A stretch of 64,000 nt of DNA from Pohlia nutans (taxonomy: Eukaryota > Streptophyta > Bryopsida > Bryales > Mniaceae): contig CM040088.1 of NCBI GenBank assembly GCA_022496805.1, positions 5,022,001 through 5,086,000 on the forward strand, in the 5' to 3' direction. Both the position numbers and the translations under genes were made by a program. Within the stretch, counting starts at the first letter, position 1. Each line of letters begins with the position of its first letter. Below are positions 38,085 through 51,393 of this stretch, piece after piece. The notes beneath the pieces are model-generated. The model saw nothing but the letters and a program-made list of their open reading frames with translations. It was not told where the DNA came from and ran no database searches.

Positions 38085-41000
38085 TCAGAGGACAAGAGGA
38101 CCGGCGCTACTCGTGATGTCCGGGACGATGTCTGCTGGGACAATCCGACTGGTGCTGGTGGCCTTGGAAAGGAGCACACTGTTTGGATTAGCGCCACTGG
38201 CTATGAAGTAAGCTCCATTGAGGAACTTGTCACCCACGGATTGCCAGTTCCACTTCTTCGCATCTTTGAATGACTCGTCTCCATCGTCGATCCTCTTCGT
38301 CACCTGCGCATGCATACATGCACTCTATTAGATCATTCATTCTCTCACATAAAAATTACTTCACCAGCATTTTCTTGGTCTGCACAATTAATAGCTAGCA
38401 TATACAATTGATCCAGTCAAACGGTGACTGCTTTAGCTTGAATCTCATCTACCAGCCAAACGTCTGACTAGAGCAACTTAGAATGACACGGGCAACGGCA
38501 TATCAAGAAGAACCGTACGTGACGCTGCAAGCAGAGTCTAGAGAAATTGAGACTGTTATGTAGTTTTGACACATTTAAAGGGCATAATATATAATTATAT
38601 ATTATATATGTCGCTGTAAGCTCGCACCCGCTCATACTAGCTTGTGAGGCCTGGAATACTTCGCATCCAGGTCTAGCTAGGGGACACTGTAAAATAGTTA
38701 GTACAGCGTGCAGGCTCTACGTACGTACTGCTAGTAAAGCTGTGTGTGAATGCATGCATGCCCGTTTAGTTGGCGAGTTACCTGTTTGTCGCGAATGTCG
38801 GGGGCGTTAAACACGTTTCCTTCGCTCAGAATTGTTGGGCCTTCGCTGCCTCCAATAGTGTATTGGCCCCAGCTGGCATAGTAATTGTTAAATATGTGCG
38901 CATGTCCATGACGGACCCTGGCAGATTTAATCCACAAATCATTCAATTAATATCAGTGACACCTCTTCAGCGGCCAGGAAAGCTTACACCTGCCATGGCT
39001 CCATACCAATACATGCTGCACTAATTCAAAGAAGAGTACTTTCAAGGAAGAATGTTGAACTAATCCTCTTCCGTTTCTCCCAGGTGCTTAGGAATGCCGC
39101 TTTCCTATCCCCACGTCTACATGTTTGTAAAAGAAAATTCCTTCTCACCAACTTCAGCCGAACCGGATTTAGTGGACCCTTCCTCCATTCATTCAGTTTG
39201 AGTCCGTACGACGGGTTGCTTACAAATTGATAACCGTTGGTATTGGCAGATGCTAAACGAACTGAAAAAGAAAATATGGCAGAGGCTAGGAGTGGAGCTA
39301 GTAGACATGAATGATTTGGAAATCATATATGTGGATGTACAGACCTGGGCGTACGTTCAATGAGTCCTGGACCGAAGTGATTGTAGGCCACACTCACTTG
39401 CATGTCGTTGTCACACTCGTCGTAAGGGTGGGCGCCAAGGAGCATAACCTGATCGATCCATCAATTCAAATCAAATCGATCTTGACAGTAACATGCACAT
39501 ACTTCGGGCAGATACATTGCATCAAATGCTGTAGAAATGCATGCAACTACATGTATTAAAATTATCCAAGAGACTGAACTAGCTAGTAGGACGGTGACCG
39601 CGCGCAAGCATGCATGCAGTTAATAAACAGTAACAAAGTCATCTATGGGACTGAGGTTTCCACTGACAGAGAAGATTTCGACCACATACATGTATGCAAT
39701 GGACACGCTGCAATGGTGCAAATGTGTATAAATGATTTGATGTAAGAATGTGCACCACTCGATCGCTAGCTAGTTTCGTGGCGTACCTTGTCGTGCTGCT
39801 CGAAGAAGTTGTTGGTGATGGAGACGGCAGTGGAGCCCATGACCACGTCCACCAAGCCATCGAGGCCGCGGGCCAAGTAACAGTGGTCCACCCAGATGTC
39901 GTGGGAGCCGAATATGTTGATCGCATCGCCGTCGGAGCCCTTGCGGTGGCCGGAGTGCGACGAATTGCTACGAATGACTGCGGCCCCCGTCGACTTTAGG
40001 TCGTGGATGAACAGGCCGTGGATGATGATGTTGCTGGTGTACTGCAGCGTCAGGCCGGCACCGCCCGTGATGTGGACCTCGAAACCTCGGCCGTCGATGG
40101 TCTTGTGACTTGACATGATGAGCTCGTTCTTCAATTTGATCTTCATGTCCCTCGCGAACGTGATCCACAATGGTCCCTGCCACGCCACCCAACCCGTCAA
40201 CATGTCTCATATATATAAGCTGTAGCTAGCAAGAATTGATTCAGAGATTGTCTTATGATTGAAAGCGCTCACTTACATCCTTAAGGACGCTGTAGCGCAA
40301 GGTTCCTTCCTTGGGGCCCACCAGCTCGTCGTCGCTGTTGTCCGTGACTTCATAGATGGGACCGTCAGCTCCGCCCATGGCGTTCTTGCCAAATCCCACT
40401 GCACAATTCGCTAGATTTTGGCGATTATTTGACCAGTCCGAATCGCGCCTCCAGCAATCGTCAATTGGGTTGCCTTTTGGAGCCGGTTTAGAGTCCTCAT
40501 CATCCTTCTTCACCCATGATTCATCCTTTTTGCCACCATTCAACTCCGGTCTGTTGTACGTGATCCAACACAATCCAACAACGTTAATTAATTGAGTATG
40601 TGATGTACAATCAATCACCACATATAAGACATATCAAACTATTTGCATTGTGAGATACAAATGGCCTCCTACGAAATTTATGAGTAGAGAGCATACATCG
40701 CACTAGTAAGTCACTGAAGTGTTTTGTTAGTGACCGGCCATAGACTCTAATTAATTTCCATGGATTGAGTGATTTCGATCCAGATGCATGTGTGTATTCC
40801 TGGGGAGGGGAATTCCATCCCTGGCTAAGATCTTGGTGAGGTGTCGTGTTCAAACATAAGAACTGAGGGTGGAATTACTAAAGTAAACAAACCTGTGAGT
40901 TATGCACAGCTAGAAGACGTACAGTACGTACATATCTAGGGGACATGGATTTGTGGGAAAAATAAGAAACAACGACTAAAAATTATTCTTTCAAGTAATG

Positions 41001-41236
41001 TCATGATCTCACCTTTCTTCCACGTCCCAGTCCAGCGAGCCGAGGTTCGTCCGCTCCGTGTTCGGATTGTAATCATAACTGTCTTTGGATGCATACTCTC
41101 CGCCTGCGTACACCTTCGTGCTCGCGTAAACGTCGGCAGTGTAGTCACCGATCCCGCCTCTGTAGAATCGAGCATGCACCAGACTCCCGGCCGTTGCCAG
41201 CAAGCCCAGCACCAAGAACAAACGGTTGATCGTCAT
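38085..41236 (-). CDS. pectate lyase, family PL1 (copy 1)
   Basis: Six exons: 41236-41013, 40550-40277, 40176-39787, 39448-39345, 38917-38782 and 38303-38085, all GT-AG, giving 448 residues. It would cleave de-esterified pectin by beta-elimination in the cell wall. Residues 1-22 form a signal peptide ([17 protein letters not shown], cut near VHA-RF). A spacer follows, then NPIDDCW (the usual plant pectate lyase entry), [36 protein letters not shown], the calcium-binding WVDHCY with [29 protein letters not shown] around residues 319-335 with the catalytic Arg region, and [14 protein letters not shown]. The start is the ATG directly before the signal peptide; an upstream in-frame codon at 41287 lies before a likely 5' UTR splice acceptor (TTGCAG at 41275-41270). 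All expected motifs are present, so it is probably active. Confidence 0.92.
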
Positions 41237-42530
41237 GGCTCCTGACTGCTCAGTCCTCGATCGCACACACTGCAAGCATGCGCACACATACGAAGATTAA
41301 CTTGTGATTGAATAGCTAGGTGGATTAATCCGGCCAGTACCCGACAAGCTGGTTCACTTCACACACTCCATCCGACAGCAGTACAATTCCAGTTTCAACC
41401 CCTCTTATGACCTATCATGTCGTACAAGCGTTACTTGATTCCTATACGACGGTAGTAAGATTCAGATTTCCTAACAGATTTCGCCGGAATCCGAAAAGTA
41501 AACAACACAAACGCTAGATCGATCAAAGCAGGCCTGCCTTCAATCACAGCTTAAGGATGTCTGTAGGGATGGCCGGATCTGCATGCATACTGTGCAGTAC
41601 AGGAGACTTGGATCGAGTCCAGGCGGGGAAAAGCCCTCAAGTCGGCGACGACAACACGACGTGAGCTGGCGCGTTTCGACGCTTTTCTTCTTTGCCCAAC
41701 TGACGAGGCAACTTCACAATCAGTGATCAATTAATTACTCATACCACCGCAACAAGCTCGGATTGCAACAGATTGATTGTGTCCTCCCTAGCTCGCCCTG
41801 AATTGGAAAAAGAGAAAGATCCAACACCCAGACATTCCTTAAACACGGTCATCGCAGGCGACCCACGCACTTGCTGGCCGTCGTGTTCCCCCAAGGCTCA
41901 AGCCAGCACAAAATGTAGATCACGCGTACACAGCAGGCATGAATTACTCATATTACCGTGACATCGATCCAAACATGGACGTTAGTATTGTGACAGCCTG
42001 CATTCTCCCTCGATCGTACGTCTCTCCGTCCCTCGCCGTCAACATGCAAAGCAACAAGAAAAGCAAGCAACAACAAGCAAAGCAAGGTCATCGATAGCAG
42101 GGCCGCAATGCACGGTCCACAGACTTGCCGGTCTCTTGTCTTCACGCAAGCGGAGCGGCAACGACGTCTGAACAGCTGGAAATTAACGAGACCGCACCCA
42201 TACCACCACAACGTACACCCAATTCAAACACTTCAGGATTGCTAGAGCTAGCTTGCAGCTGCCGTAGAGCAGAAATGAAATGTAGGGTAAGCAATTGCAA
42301 GGCGGCGCAGCGCTCACCAGAGACGATCAGGCTGGCGTACCGGCCCAAGACAGACGGTTCGAAGCTAGCGAGCACCGTGAATACACGCAATTCCAGGCAA
42401 CTCCAAGCAACTCCAAGGGAAGTGAAAAGAACAATTAAGGGACGCTCTTCTTATGCCATCATCCGCCAGTTACTCAGTCGTTCTAGACTTCCAGTTCGCA
42501 CTTGGCAACTGTCATTGCTGTTGCATGTCC
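41237..42530 (-). promoter_or_regulatory. 5' UTR and promoter of pectate lyase copy 1
   Basis: A conserved acceptor (CTTGCAG, minus strand, ending 41270) precedes the start by about 33 bases in both paralogs, suggesting a 5' UTR intron. The block at 42130-42520 is well conserved with 53680-54040 and probably contains the first exon and core promoter. Small ORFs inside it occur in both copies but are in different frames and unlike known proteins. Confidence 0.5.
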
Positions 42531-42873
42531 CGTGACTATTGGTGGTGGTCATTGGTTGTCCGTCAATGTTATATTAGGAAGAGGAGATTTGTGGGTCGTG
42601 TCATTTATGGTTGGAAACCTTGTAAGAACTTGCACCCATGAGTTTAAAAAACACACAAATAAAAGTTGTGAGTCAAAAGTAATGACTCTTCAAAGATAGC
42701 ATTCATTTGTTTAGGGACCTCCTCAATGGAATGGACTTGTGTCTTAGTTTTAAAGAATGAAACAAGGTTGTGACTTTTGGAACCATGTTTCCTCATAGAA
42801 AGGGATGAAAGACGTAGTGACTCATGGTCCAACCAAAACAAATCATGGTTGTGCTAATCTTGGGGTGTGGGTG

Positions 42874-43097
42874 ATGGCCTGATATGGGTACCCCTTCAAA
42901 AATAGTGTGATTTTCGAGAAATATCTTTTTGGTAAGAAAAAAACATTGAAAAATTACAAAAATTAGAGGGTGTTATAGACACCATGGATGCAACTATATA
43001 CATGGTGTTAAAAATGGAATTTCTAGCACACATAAAATGAGGTAGATATAAGTCACACTATGTGAGACGCGTAAAAGTGGTACCCATATTAGGCCAT
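42874..43097. mobile_element. 224-bp miniature element (GGCCTGATA family), copy 2
   Basis: Ends ATGGCCTGATATGGGTAC and GTACCCATATTAGGCCAT; inverted relative to 36625-36849 and similar along the whole length. It lies just outside the left arm of the pectate lyase duplication. Confidence 0.7.
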
Positions 43098-44632
43098 TCC
43101 ACGTGTGAACAATGTTATTAGCAGTTTAGGAGATGTTGCTAAGAGAGATGCAACATTTTGGTATCTGAATTAAACAAAGTTTAGAAGGATTTTGGGAACG
43201 TAAGATCTCATGTTTGGAAACGTAAGGTTTCATGATTGTTTGAGAACGTTCCGGAGAACATAAAATTTCTTGCTTGAAAACTCTTTGTTCTTTATGGATT
43301 TCTAAATTTTGGATTTCAGTCATATTGGAAAATATATATTTTTTGATATAATTCTAATTATGTTTAAATTTAGCAATTACATCTATACATTAAGATAGGT
43401 TGTTTTGTTTTGTTTTGTTTTGTTTGATACGTTGAGATCTCCCAAACCGTGCTTCCACTGGTCGCGTTTTTGGTACTATCGAAAAGCTCTCAATGAGGAG
43501 TGCATGGAGTTTGTTTCGTTGCATTTGGACCTACGGGGTGAAAGTTATGCATTTTAAATTGAATTTCCTCATTGTAAATTGAATTAAATTTTGGAAAATG
43601 AAACATGGGGGTTTTTGATGTCATTCTTGGTACCGTTGGAAAGCTCTCAATAAAGAAGGGTGCACCAAAGTGGTTTTGTGGCTTTTGGAAATACGGTGTG
43701 AAAGTTATAGATTTTTAATTGAATTTTGTCACTATAAATAGAATTATTCTAAAAAGAAAAAGCGAAAGCACAGGGAACACGCGGGAGCATAGAGAACACT
43801 AGGAGCACGAGGAACACAGGGGACATTTGAATCATTTGGGCTAATGGCACATGCCATACTAGTATTACATGAAGTATACATTTTGTATTTCAATGCAAAG
43901 TAACCATGCGGTATTGTACTACATATTGTAGAATATACTACATTATTACAAGCATATAGATATTGTACCTTGAAGATGCAACCATCCTCCAACTTATATT
44001 GTGAACTCTTCATTGCTCTTGAGTCTTGACAATACTTATGAAATAAATCGGTTTTGTGAAAACAACTTTCGGAACGTTAGAACGTATGAGAAATAAGAAA
44101 ACAACGTTTATGCACAACGGTTGTTGTAGCTTGAAAATGGTTTCAAAACTATAGATTTTGCTATTCTCGCTAAAGTTTTCTCAAATTAGCAAAACGCTGC
44201 TTACAAATGTTGTTTACAAATGATGCAAACTAAGTCCCCCTAATTCTAGTAGTGCTAGAGGGAAGTTGGGCGTCAATTAAGAATGGTTAGTTTTGGTAGA
44301 GGCTAGTGGATGATGCCATTACCATGCGCTTGGACATAAATGGAAATTCCGCCCTATGACTATCATCAAATGGGGTAATTTGATTAATTTCCAAGTTGTC
44401 TTGTAGGTACAAAGTGTAAGAGTGTGAGACTCAAGTTAGGTGATGGAACTTGGAACAAGTTAGAAGCTGACATTGTGGGTGCATGTCATGTGCAATGTTA
44501 ACAAGTTGTGTGCCTTGCCACTAAGGAAGTGAAGTGCCATTATGATATACACAAGTGAACTTCATCAAGACAAATTAAGGGAGTCGCAAGGGGGAGCAAT
44601 ATTTGACGAGGTCATACAAAATGAGTTTCAAG

Positions 44633-44907
44633 CTTGGGGAAGTCACTTAGTGTAAATTTTGGTATACATGAGCGAACAAAGGGTGTTTAATGGAGGGCTA
44701 TAAAATAATTGGAATATTATACTGTACATAGTATATTTAGGATATATTTATGGTATATTCTAGGAATATTCATAAAATATTCCTAATTTGGTTTTAAAAC
44801 ACCCTATATTACTTCTAAAAATTTATAAATTTTATCTCAAATGAATAAAAGACACCCTATACTTGTTCTCTCATGGTTTCTAAATTTTTGACAGTGACTT
44901 CCTCGGG
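44633..44907 (+). mobile_element. hAT-like miniature element with 8-bp duplication, copy 1
   Basis: Target duplication GTTTCAAG at 44625-44632 and 44908-44915. Ends CTTGGGGAAGTCACT and the near-inverse AGTGACTTCCTCGGG. 275 bp, noncoding, and related over its full length to 50703-50971. Confidence 0.8.
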
Positions 44908-45832
44908 GTTTCAAGTGATTTCAAATCACATTATATAAGATATTGAATTTCAAAGAATTTATTATCAAAAAAACAAAACTTAGAATAATAGCCACCATTG
45001 GAAGCGTTGTCATAGATGATAGAAGAACAAATGAATGTCATCTTGGTTACAAACGTCACATAAAGCTCTTGCCCATCACTTGTGACTTAAATTGAGAATA
45101 TTGAAAATATTCCTAAAATATTTTACAGCATCCATTAAATATTAGAAATATTTCCTACATATTTTTTAGGATATTTTCATGTAAGATATGTCTTTATGAT
45201 TGACTATCTCATCACTTGTATGTTTCAAAGTAATGAGACTTTGCCTTTGTCGTCATTTTTTATGATTTTGAATATTAATTCAAGTCTTTCAGTCTTTGTA
45301 CCATTAGCAAGCTCCAAAGAAAATGGAATTAAAAAGGAAAATCTCTAGTAGGTTCAATTTCAAAGATTTTTTCATCCAAAATTACAGAAACTAAAAAATA
45401 AAATAAAGAACTAAATTTTTATTATATACTTTTTGATTCTATCTTGAAAATTATTGTCTAATGAAGTGCTATAGAAAGAGGTGAAGTCATACTAAACTAT
45501 TATAGAAAGAAGCAAAGTTACTCAACAATGAAGATAGTGCAAAGTTTATAAATAAAAAAACTATAAATAAGATCTTGAAGTTTAATAAAAGATTTTGTTA
45601 TTTTATTTTCTATCTAGGATACAATGTCAATTCTTTATAAAATTTTCAATACTTTGTTGAATAATTTAATTATAAAATTCCTTATAAATTGCACTGAAAT
45701 GCACTATATGTAATTAGAACTTGGCCTCATAAAAAGAAAAAGGGAGTTCCTTACCTAGAGTTCTGAAAAAGAGTTCAAATCTTCATTATGGACAAATTTT
45801 GAAAATACAAATTAGAGGGACAAACTTGTTAA

Positions 45833-46848
45833 CCCCTAAGCTCCCCAGAGACCATTTTTTGGTCGTTGCCCGTTTTTAACGAGCTCTTGAGACAAAAAAA
45901 TAAGTTTCGAAAAAATAAAAATAAAATTTAAAATACTACATGAAGTTTACTTTCTAACGCAATCTCGGGTGGGTCACTTACTGCAATTTACAAACAACGT
46001 GCGGCAGAAAATAGCATGAGTTTTATTCATCATAGGTAAAATTTATAAGAATTTATAAAAAAATTACAAATAAGATAGAATGCAATGAAAGAGTACAGGC
46101 CATTATAAATAATTTAGGTACACCACAATTCTGGTTCATTATGATTTTAGTACATGTAATTTAAGGAATTGCGAATGGGATCCAAGGTATTAAACTGAGT
46201 ACAGTATGTTTTGGAAGAGAAACAGCTGGAACACAATTGGTAGGAAAGGGCGGTCAGCTGCGCGGTGGACGAAAAGTAGGTCTAGAAGTGGATGAAAGCT
46301 CAGTTTTGTCCACCTGAATTTAAAGTCATATTACTTTTAGATTCTATTTAAGCCTTTACAAGGAAGATAGCATATAAAAAATTGCATTGGTCACCGTTTT
46401 ATAAAAAATGATAGAGTCCATAATATAGGCCATTTTTTCCCATTAAGTAATCATAGGGGTCCTTTTAATTTCAGCTAGGAGGTAAATAGCCCCCCAAAAA
46501 ACACCCCCTCGCCGCACGTGGTACCCAAAATATATGAAGAGTGACCCACCCGAGAACGCAATTTGAATTATGCCAATCCAAGTTTACAATAGATAAACCA
46601 ATTTTAACTAACCAGTTAAAATTTAAACTCTGAAAGTGAAAATTATAATTTATACAAATTTTCAAAGGCTAATGCCTTTAAGTTCATTAAAAAAACATCT
46701 AATTTTTTTTTAGAAGTTTGACTGTATGGATAGTTTGTATAGATGATGCCCTACATTTTGTCTTTTGAACTAAACTTCATCAAACATATGGAAGGCACAT
46801 ATTATAATGCATCTATGTTTTTTCCATTACCCCTCGGGCTTTTAGGGG
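45833..46848 (+). mobile_element. TTAA-type element, family A, carrying a nested insertion
   Basis: Starts CCCCTAAGCTCC after TTAA (45829-45832) and ends GGGCTTTTAGGGG before TTAG (46849-46852, decayed). Removing the nested 591-bp element and one target copy leaves about 417 bp collinear with 15413-16493. Confidence 0.7.
45964..46554. mobile_element. nested 591-bp element with perfect 15-bp ends and 8-bp duplication
   Basis: Perfect terminal inverted repeats CTCGGGTGGGTCACT / AGTGACCCACCCGAG and target duplication AACGCAAT (45956-45963, 46555-46562). A subterminal inverted GTGCGGC is present on both sides. The 8-bp duplication suggests the hAT superfamily. No transposase. Confidence 0.88.
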
Positions 46849-49469
46849 TTAGGACCCTATATACATTGTTTGATAGAAGATTTTATTGTAGCCATCTTTG
46901 TAAAAACATTTGAATTGAAAATAATTATAGTTGATTTTGTAAAGTTAGTGAACCTTGCGCGTATGTGGGAATGCATGAACAATTGAGGTGAGCTTTTCAA
47001 AAGTCCATACATGTTGAATTTCAAAACTTTGTTGGATAAGAAAATGAGTCATATTTGCCTTTGAATCACTTTAATTTTCTTTGTGACTTAATTCATTATA
47101 TGTAGCTTCAAAAGTGGCATTCAAATTCAATGATTGAAAAGTTGTTACATGCAATTATGGCTAGTGGCTAGTGCCGCCATATTTTATTGAGGTTTCAATT
47201 CATTTGATAGCATGGTTTGGCGTTTCAAAAGTTGGTCATAGTAAATGTTACATAGTTCAAGGATCATGATGGAACTTTGATATCTGTACTAACGCTACAA
47301 GTCAAACCTTTTTGTATGTAAGGTAGCACCCCATATTCATAACATGCAGGGTTATCATACTTGACCATTAGACAAAGTGTCAAACACTACGTTGAAGACA
47401 TCTAATAAACCTCTTTTTCTATCAGACAAACATATTCTTAGAATATTTGGTAATATTCCATTCTAAATGATTAACATATTAATCTTGATAAATGCTAGTC
47501 TAAATAGAAAATCAACGTCACACGTCTAATACAACTTCAAGTTGGATGAAGGTATCAAACATGACAACCCTATAACATGACTGTGACTATTTGAGTATTT
47601 GTGATACCTACCACGCTACCAGAGCCTCCATTTGTGCTATAAATTTATCTTTAAATTTCCGTTTTAAAAGAAATATGGAAATCAAATAATTATATGGATA
47701 TCAAAGTGGCATTTATGAATGGAAAAAAAACGGTTTAGTTGTTTAGGAAGATAAACTAATTTTTTCATACTAAATTATTAATGTATGGTAGTTGCAAGGT
47801 AGGGTGAACCAATTTTTTGAATCACAACCGGCATTTTTGGCCTTTTTTTTACTTTTCAAACTTAGTATAAGAGTTTTGGATGGAAACAAACTTATAGGAT
47901 TGATAAGCAAGTAATATCCATACCTTAAAAATTAAAATACAAATATGATGTTCAAATTCAAAAAATAAGATGCTAGATTAGACTATTAGAGAACGGAGTA
48001 CATTTGTAATATTTTTTTTAAGTCACACTAGCACTCTGTTTGACAAATGCACTCCGTTTGTCATGCTATATTTGGAATTTAAACTTCAAACTTCTTGTGT
48101 GTACAAAATTTCACTTATTGTACTTCTTTCCGCAATTTTTGGTTTAAAATTATTTTCCATATTGAGTTTTACTAAATATTGACATCTTTTAGCATTTAGG
48201 CACTTTAAGCATGTTAAAGAATATTTGGATAAATTTAAAATCATTACAGTAATCTATATAAGATATTACACATGAGCTTTGAGTTGAAATTGCAAAAAAA
48301 TTAGAAATCATGCACAATATTCATCATTGAACTTTCATCATACTTTCATCATGTTCATCGTGTCTTTTGTTTAAAAGGTTACTTTTGAAACTTCATATTT
48401 CTTAATATAAAACCTTTGAACAAAAAAAGAATGTACTTTTAGATTTTATATACATCAATCTTACCATTTGTCAAAAAAAAATTTACTTGAAAAGATCACT
48501 AATAAATTTTAATATGTTTTTTGGAAAATGAGAGATTCTAACAACTAAGTATGCACCTTTTGCATTCAATGCACACCAAAAATTTCACCAAAGTTAGTGC
48601 ACCCTACCTTGCAGCTACCCTGTAAAAACTATTTAATTCATGTGGCTATTTTAAGTTAAACACATCGCCGTATTATTTAAGACTTGTGATGGTTATATAC
48701 AAAGGCAATGATCATTTTGAAATGCTTCTTTCACCTAATGAAGGAGACCCTAGTGGTACTTTTGGAATTTAAAAAAATAGGATGATTTGTCATAAATATA
48801 TCATTCCCCGTAGTATTAGTCAGAATGCATAGGTGAATATTTTTTTAAAGTTCTATAACCTTTCTAAGGTATCAAATTAGAATTGAGTCACAAATAGGAC
48901 ACACACCTTTTGAATCAAACCTTTATTATTGTGGTAGGTTCGGCCTCATAAACCTCAGTATGGAAATTCTCTAAATCCCCCTCAACATTAATGCAACAGG
49001 ACGAAAGTTGCCCCCTATTTTGTGCAGGTTCGGGTCTACCTAAAAAAATAACCTCCTCTTCTAATAGTTTAAACTTCCCAAGTGGGTCCATCTAAACTAA
49101 TTTGGAGCCAAAGGCTCTAAATTTGGATTTTTTTTACCATAAAAAACATACAAGGTGCTAGGGTGAATAGTGCTTGCATTAACGTTTTGTTGGCTTTAAC
49201 TGATCAGAACAGGAATTGCTACTTGCCATTATAAAGAGTGGAAAGTCGGAAGGACAACAACAGATTCTTTTGGAAGGCACCGAGGGAAGGCAAGTCCAGA
49301 ATCTTCTCTTCCCAACTTTGATTAACAATTAATGACCACCACAATCGTTACGAGACCTGCACTAGCACATATTGCAAATTAGAAAACACATTCTTTTTTC
49401 TCCTTTAGATGAACCTTACACAATAGATATCGGTCAACTATAGAGTATTTTCATAGTTGGGGTGTATGG

Positions 49470-49930
49470 GACTGTGGATTGTTAAAAAAAGAAATGTAAT
49501 GCTATTAAAACATTTGCAATTCTTGGGCCATTACTGCATCACTAATATTATAATAATTACCAAAAACATTTAAATATATTTGAAATGAATTTTATTCATA
49601 ATATTTGGAATTTTATAGTATATTTTATATTATTTCATTGAATATTTTATATTATTTTTGAAATATTTTTACATGATACTATATACTTTTTTTGCCCTGT
49701 AACGATCAAATAACATTACACATTTGGAGTTAAATGCTATTATTAGAATCTTGAAATAATTTATATAAATCATTTTGACATTTTTTTAATAGATTTAGGA
49801 AGCCTATCATATAAAAATATTTTAAAAAATAGATTCTAGAATAAGGATTCTAGAATATGAAAGCCAAAATAACCATAAATTCCAAGTTGCAACTACATAT
49901 TTTGGTCTGCCTTAGTATGAAAACACCCTG
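49470..49930 (+). repeat. dispersed repeat, copy 2
   Basis: Collinear with 20130-20560, with the same order of landmarks and moderate divergence. The transposon type cannot be told from its ends. Confidence 0.6.
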
Positions 49931-50702
49931 AAAACAAATATTTTAAAGGTGATTTTTAGATTTGTTAATTTGGGTACTCAGAAGTTTAAAAAGTCATGAA
50001 AATTAAAAGTATGACAAATTAGCAAAAAATCATTTTAAATAGTAAATAATTTTTCAAAAATTAGAAAAATATAAACTTTGATTACAAAAGCAACATCCGC
50101 CTTCAATATACGTTTTGGCTCCATTGGTTCATCATTTCAAAAGTTATGATATACGAGACGTCAAAGGCGCACGTGTGATGCCAAATATTCCAAAATAATA
50201 CAATTGTTTCATGCATGCATTCATTCTATATGTAGTGACAAAGTGTAATTGTGAGTTATGTATTGTAAACCTATTAGATCTTTCTCTATTTGAATTTCTT
50301 TTATGCTCCTATTTGAATTTTCTTTTCAAATGCTTGCAAGAACAAAAGTGAATACAAGAAAGATGGACCAAGACAGTGATTCGAGTACAAGTCTAAAAGT
50401 CATAACCATATTCATCCCTTCTAACCAAGACATAACGAATAATTTATTTGGTACTACTAAGTCAAAACCCCAAAATCACAAAATGGAGAAGATTCTACAG
50501 TAAAGTGAATAAACAAACAAAATTTGATACAATGCATTGGTGCCTAATTGATCCACTTTTCCAAAATTGTATGATGTACAAAAAAAATGATTTTTGAATA
50601 CAAAACAACAAATTTTTCATCCATCTATAATTTTCATTCAATTTTTAGGTTATTTTTTACTAAATGAATGGTATAAATTTCCAATTTTTTCCTAGAGAAT
50701 CT

Positions 50703-50971
50703 CTCAAGGAAGTCACTTAGTGTAAATTTTAGGTACATATGAGCGAACAAAGGGTATTTAATTGGGGGCTATGAAATAATTGGAATATTCTACTATTTAT
50801 AGTATATTTAGGATATATTCCATATATATTCTAAGAATATTCCCAAATTGGTTTTAAAACACCATATATTATTATTTCTATAAATTTATGATTTTTATCT
50901 CAAATGAATAAAAGACACCCTATATTTGTTCTCTCATAGTTTTCTAAATTCTTGACAGTGACTTCCCCGGG
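50703..50971 (+). mobile_element. hAT-like miniature element with 8-bp duplication, copy 2
   Basis: Target duplication GAGAATCT at 50695-50702 and 50972-50979. Ends CTCAAGGAAGTCACT and AGTGACTTCCCCGGG. It is in the same orientation as 44633-44907 and homologous to it throughout. Confidence 0.82.
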
Positions 50972-51393
50972 GAGAATCTTTTACAATTGATAAATTTCAT
51001 TTATGTTTCATCAAAAATTTCAAACAATTTAGTTCGAATCAAAACTTGCCCTGTTGAAATGAATTCATAGGTTTAAGCAACATAAATTCCAAAAAATCAA
51101 GATATTTATAATGTCACATTTCAAACCCATTCCAACATATTGCACCCAAAATTATACATAATTTGTTTTGTACTCAAGTTTTTTTTTTTCAAAACAAGTT
51201 TTAAGAAGAATTCTATCAAATTGTTGAATTAAAATCATAAATGTAACCTAATGGACATAATCTATAATTCAATATCTACAACATTTGTTTACATGTCAAC
51301 TTCAAATTATTCCTCCAAGTTATATAGTATAGCAAATCTTCGAAAATCTTCAAATGAAGAAGTGAATATAACTCTTTAATGCCAATCTTTTAA

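Larger units (their letters stand above)
37785..42845 (-). repeat. left arm of the pectate lyase inverted duplication
   Basis: Matches 52720-59345 in inverted orientation from the distal 5' flank (TTTTGGTTGGACCA block near 42830) through the gene to the 3' flank (GACTGCCCATAC and CACAATCAT-type blocks near 37800-37890). The arms differ by insertions, mostly in copy 2 and its 5' flank. Confidence 0.85.

Noticed and set aside
42125..42535. 136-codon frame and its counterpart near 53601-54042 in the pectate lyase 5' flanks
   Set aside because: The block is conserved between the copies, but in different frames with frameshifts, which fits promoter or UTR rather than protein.
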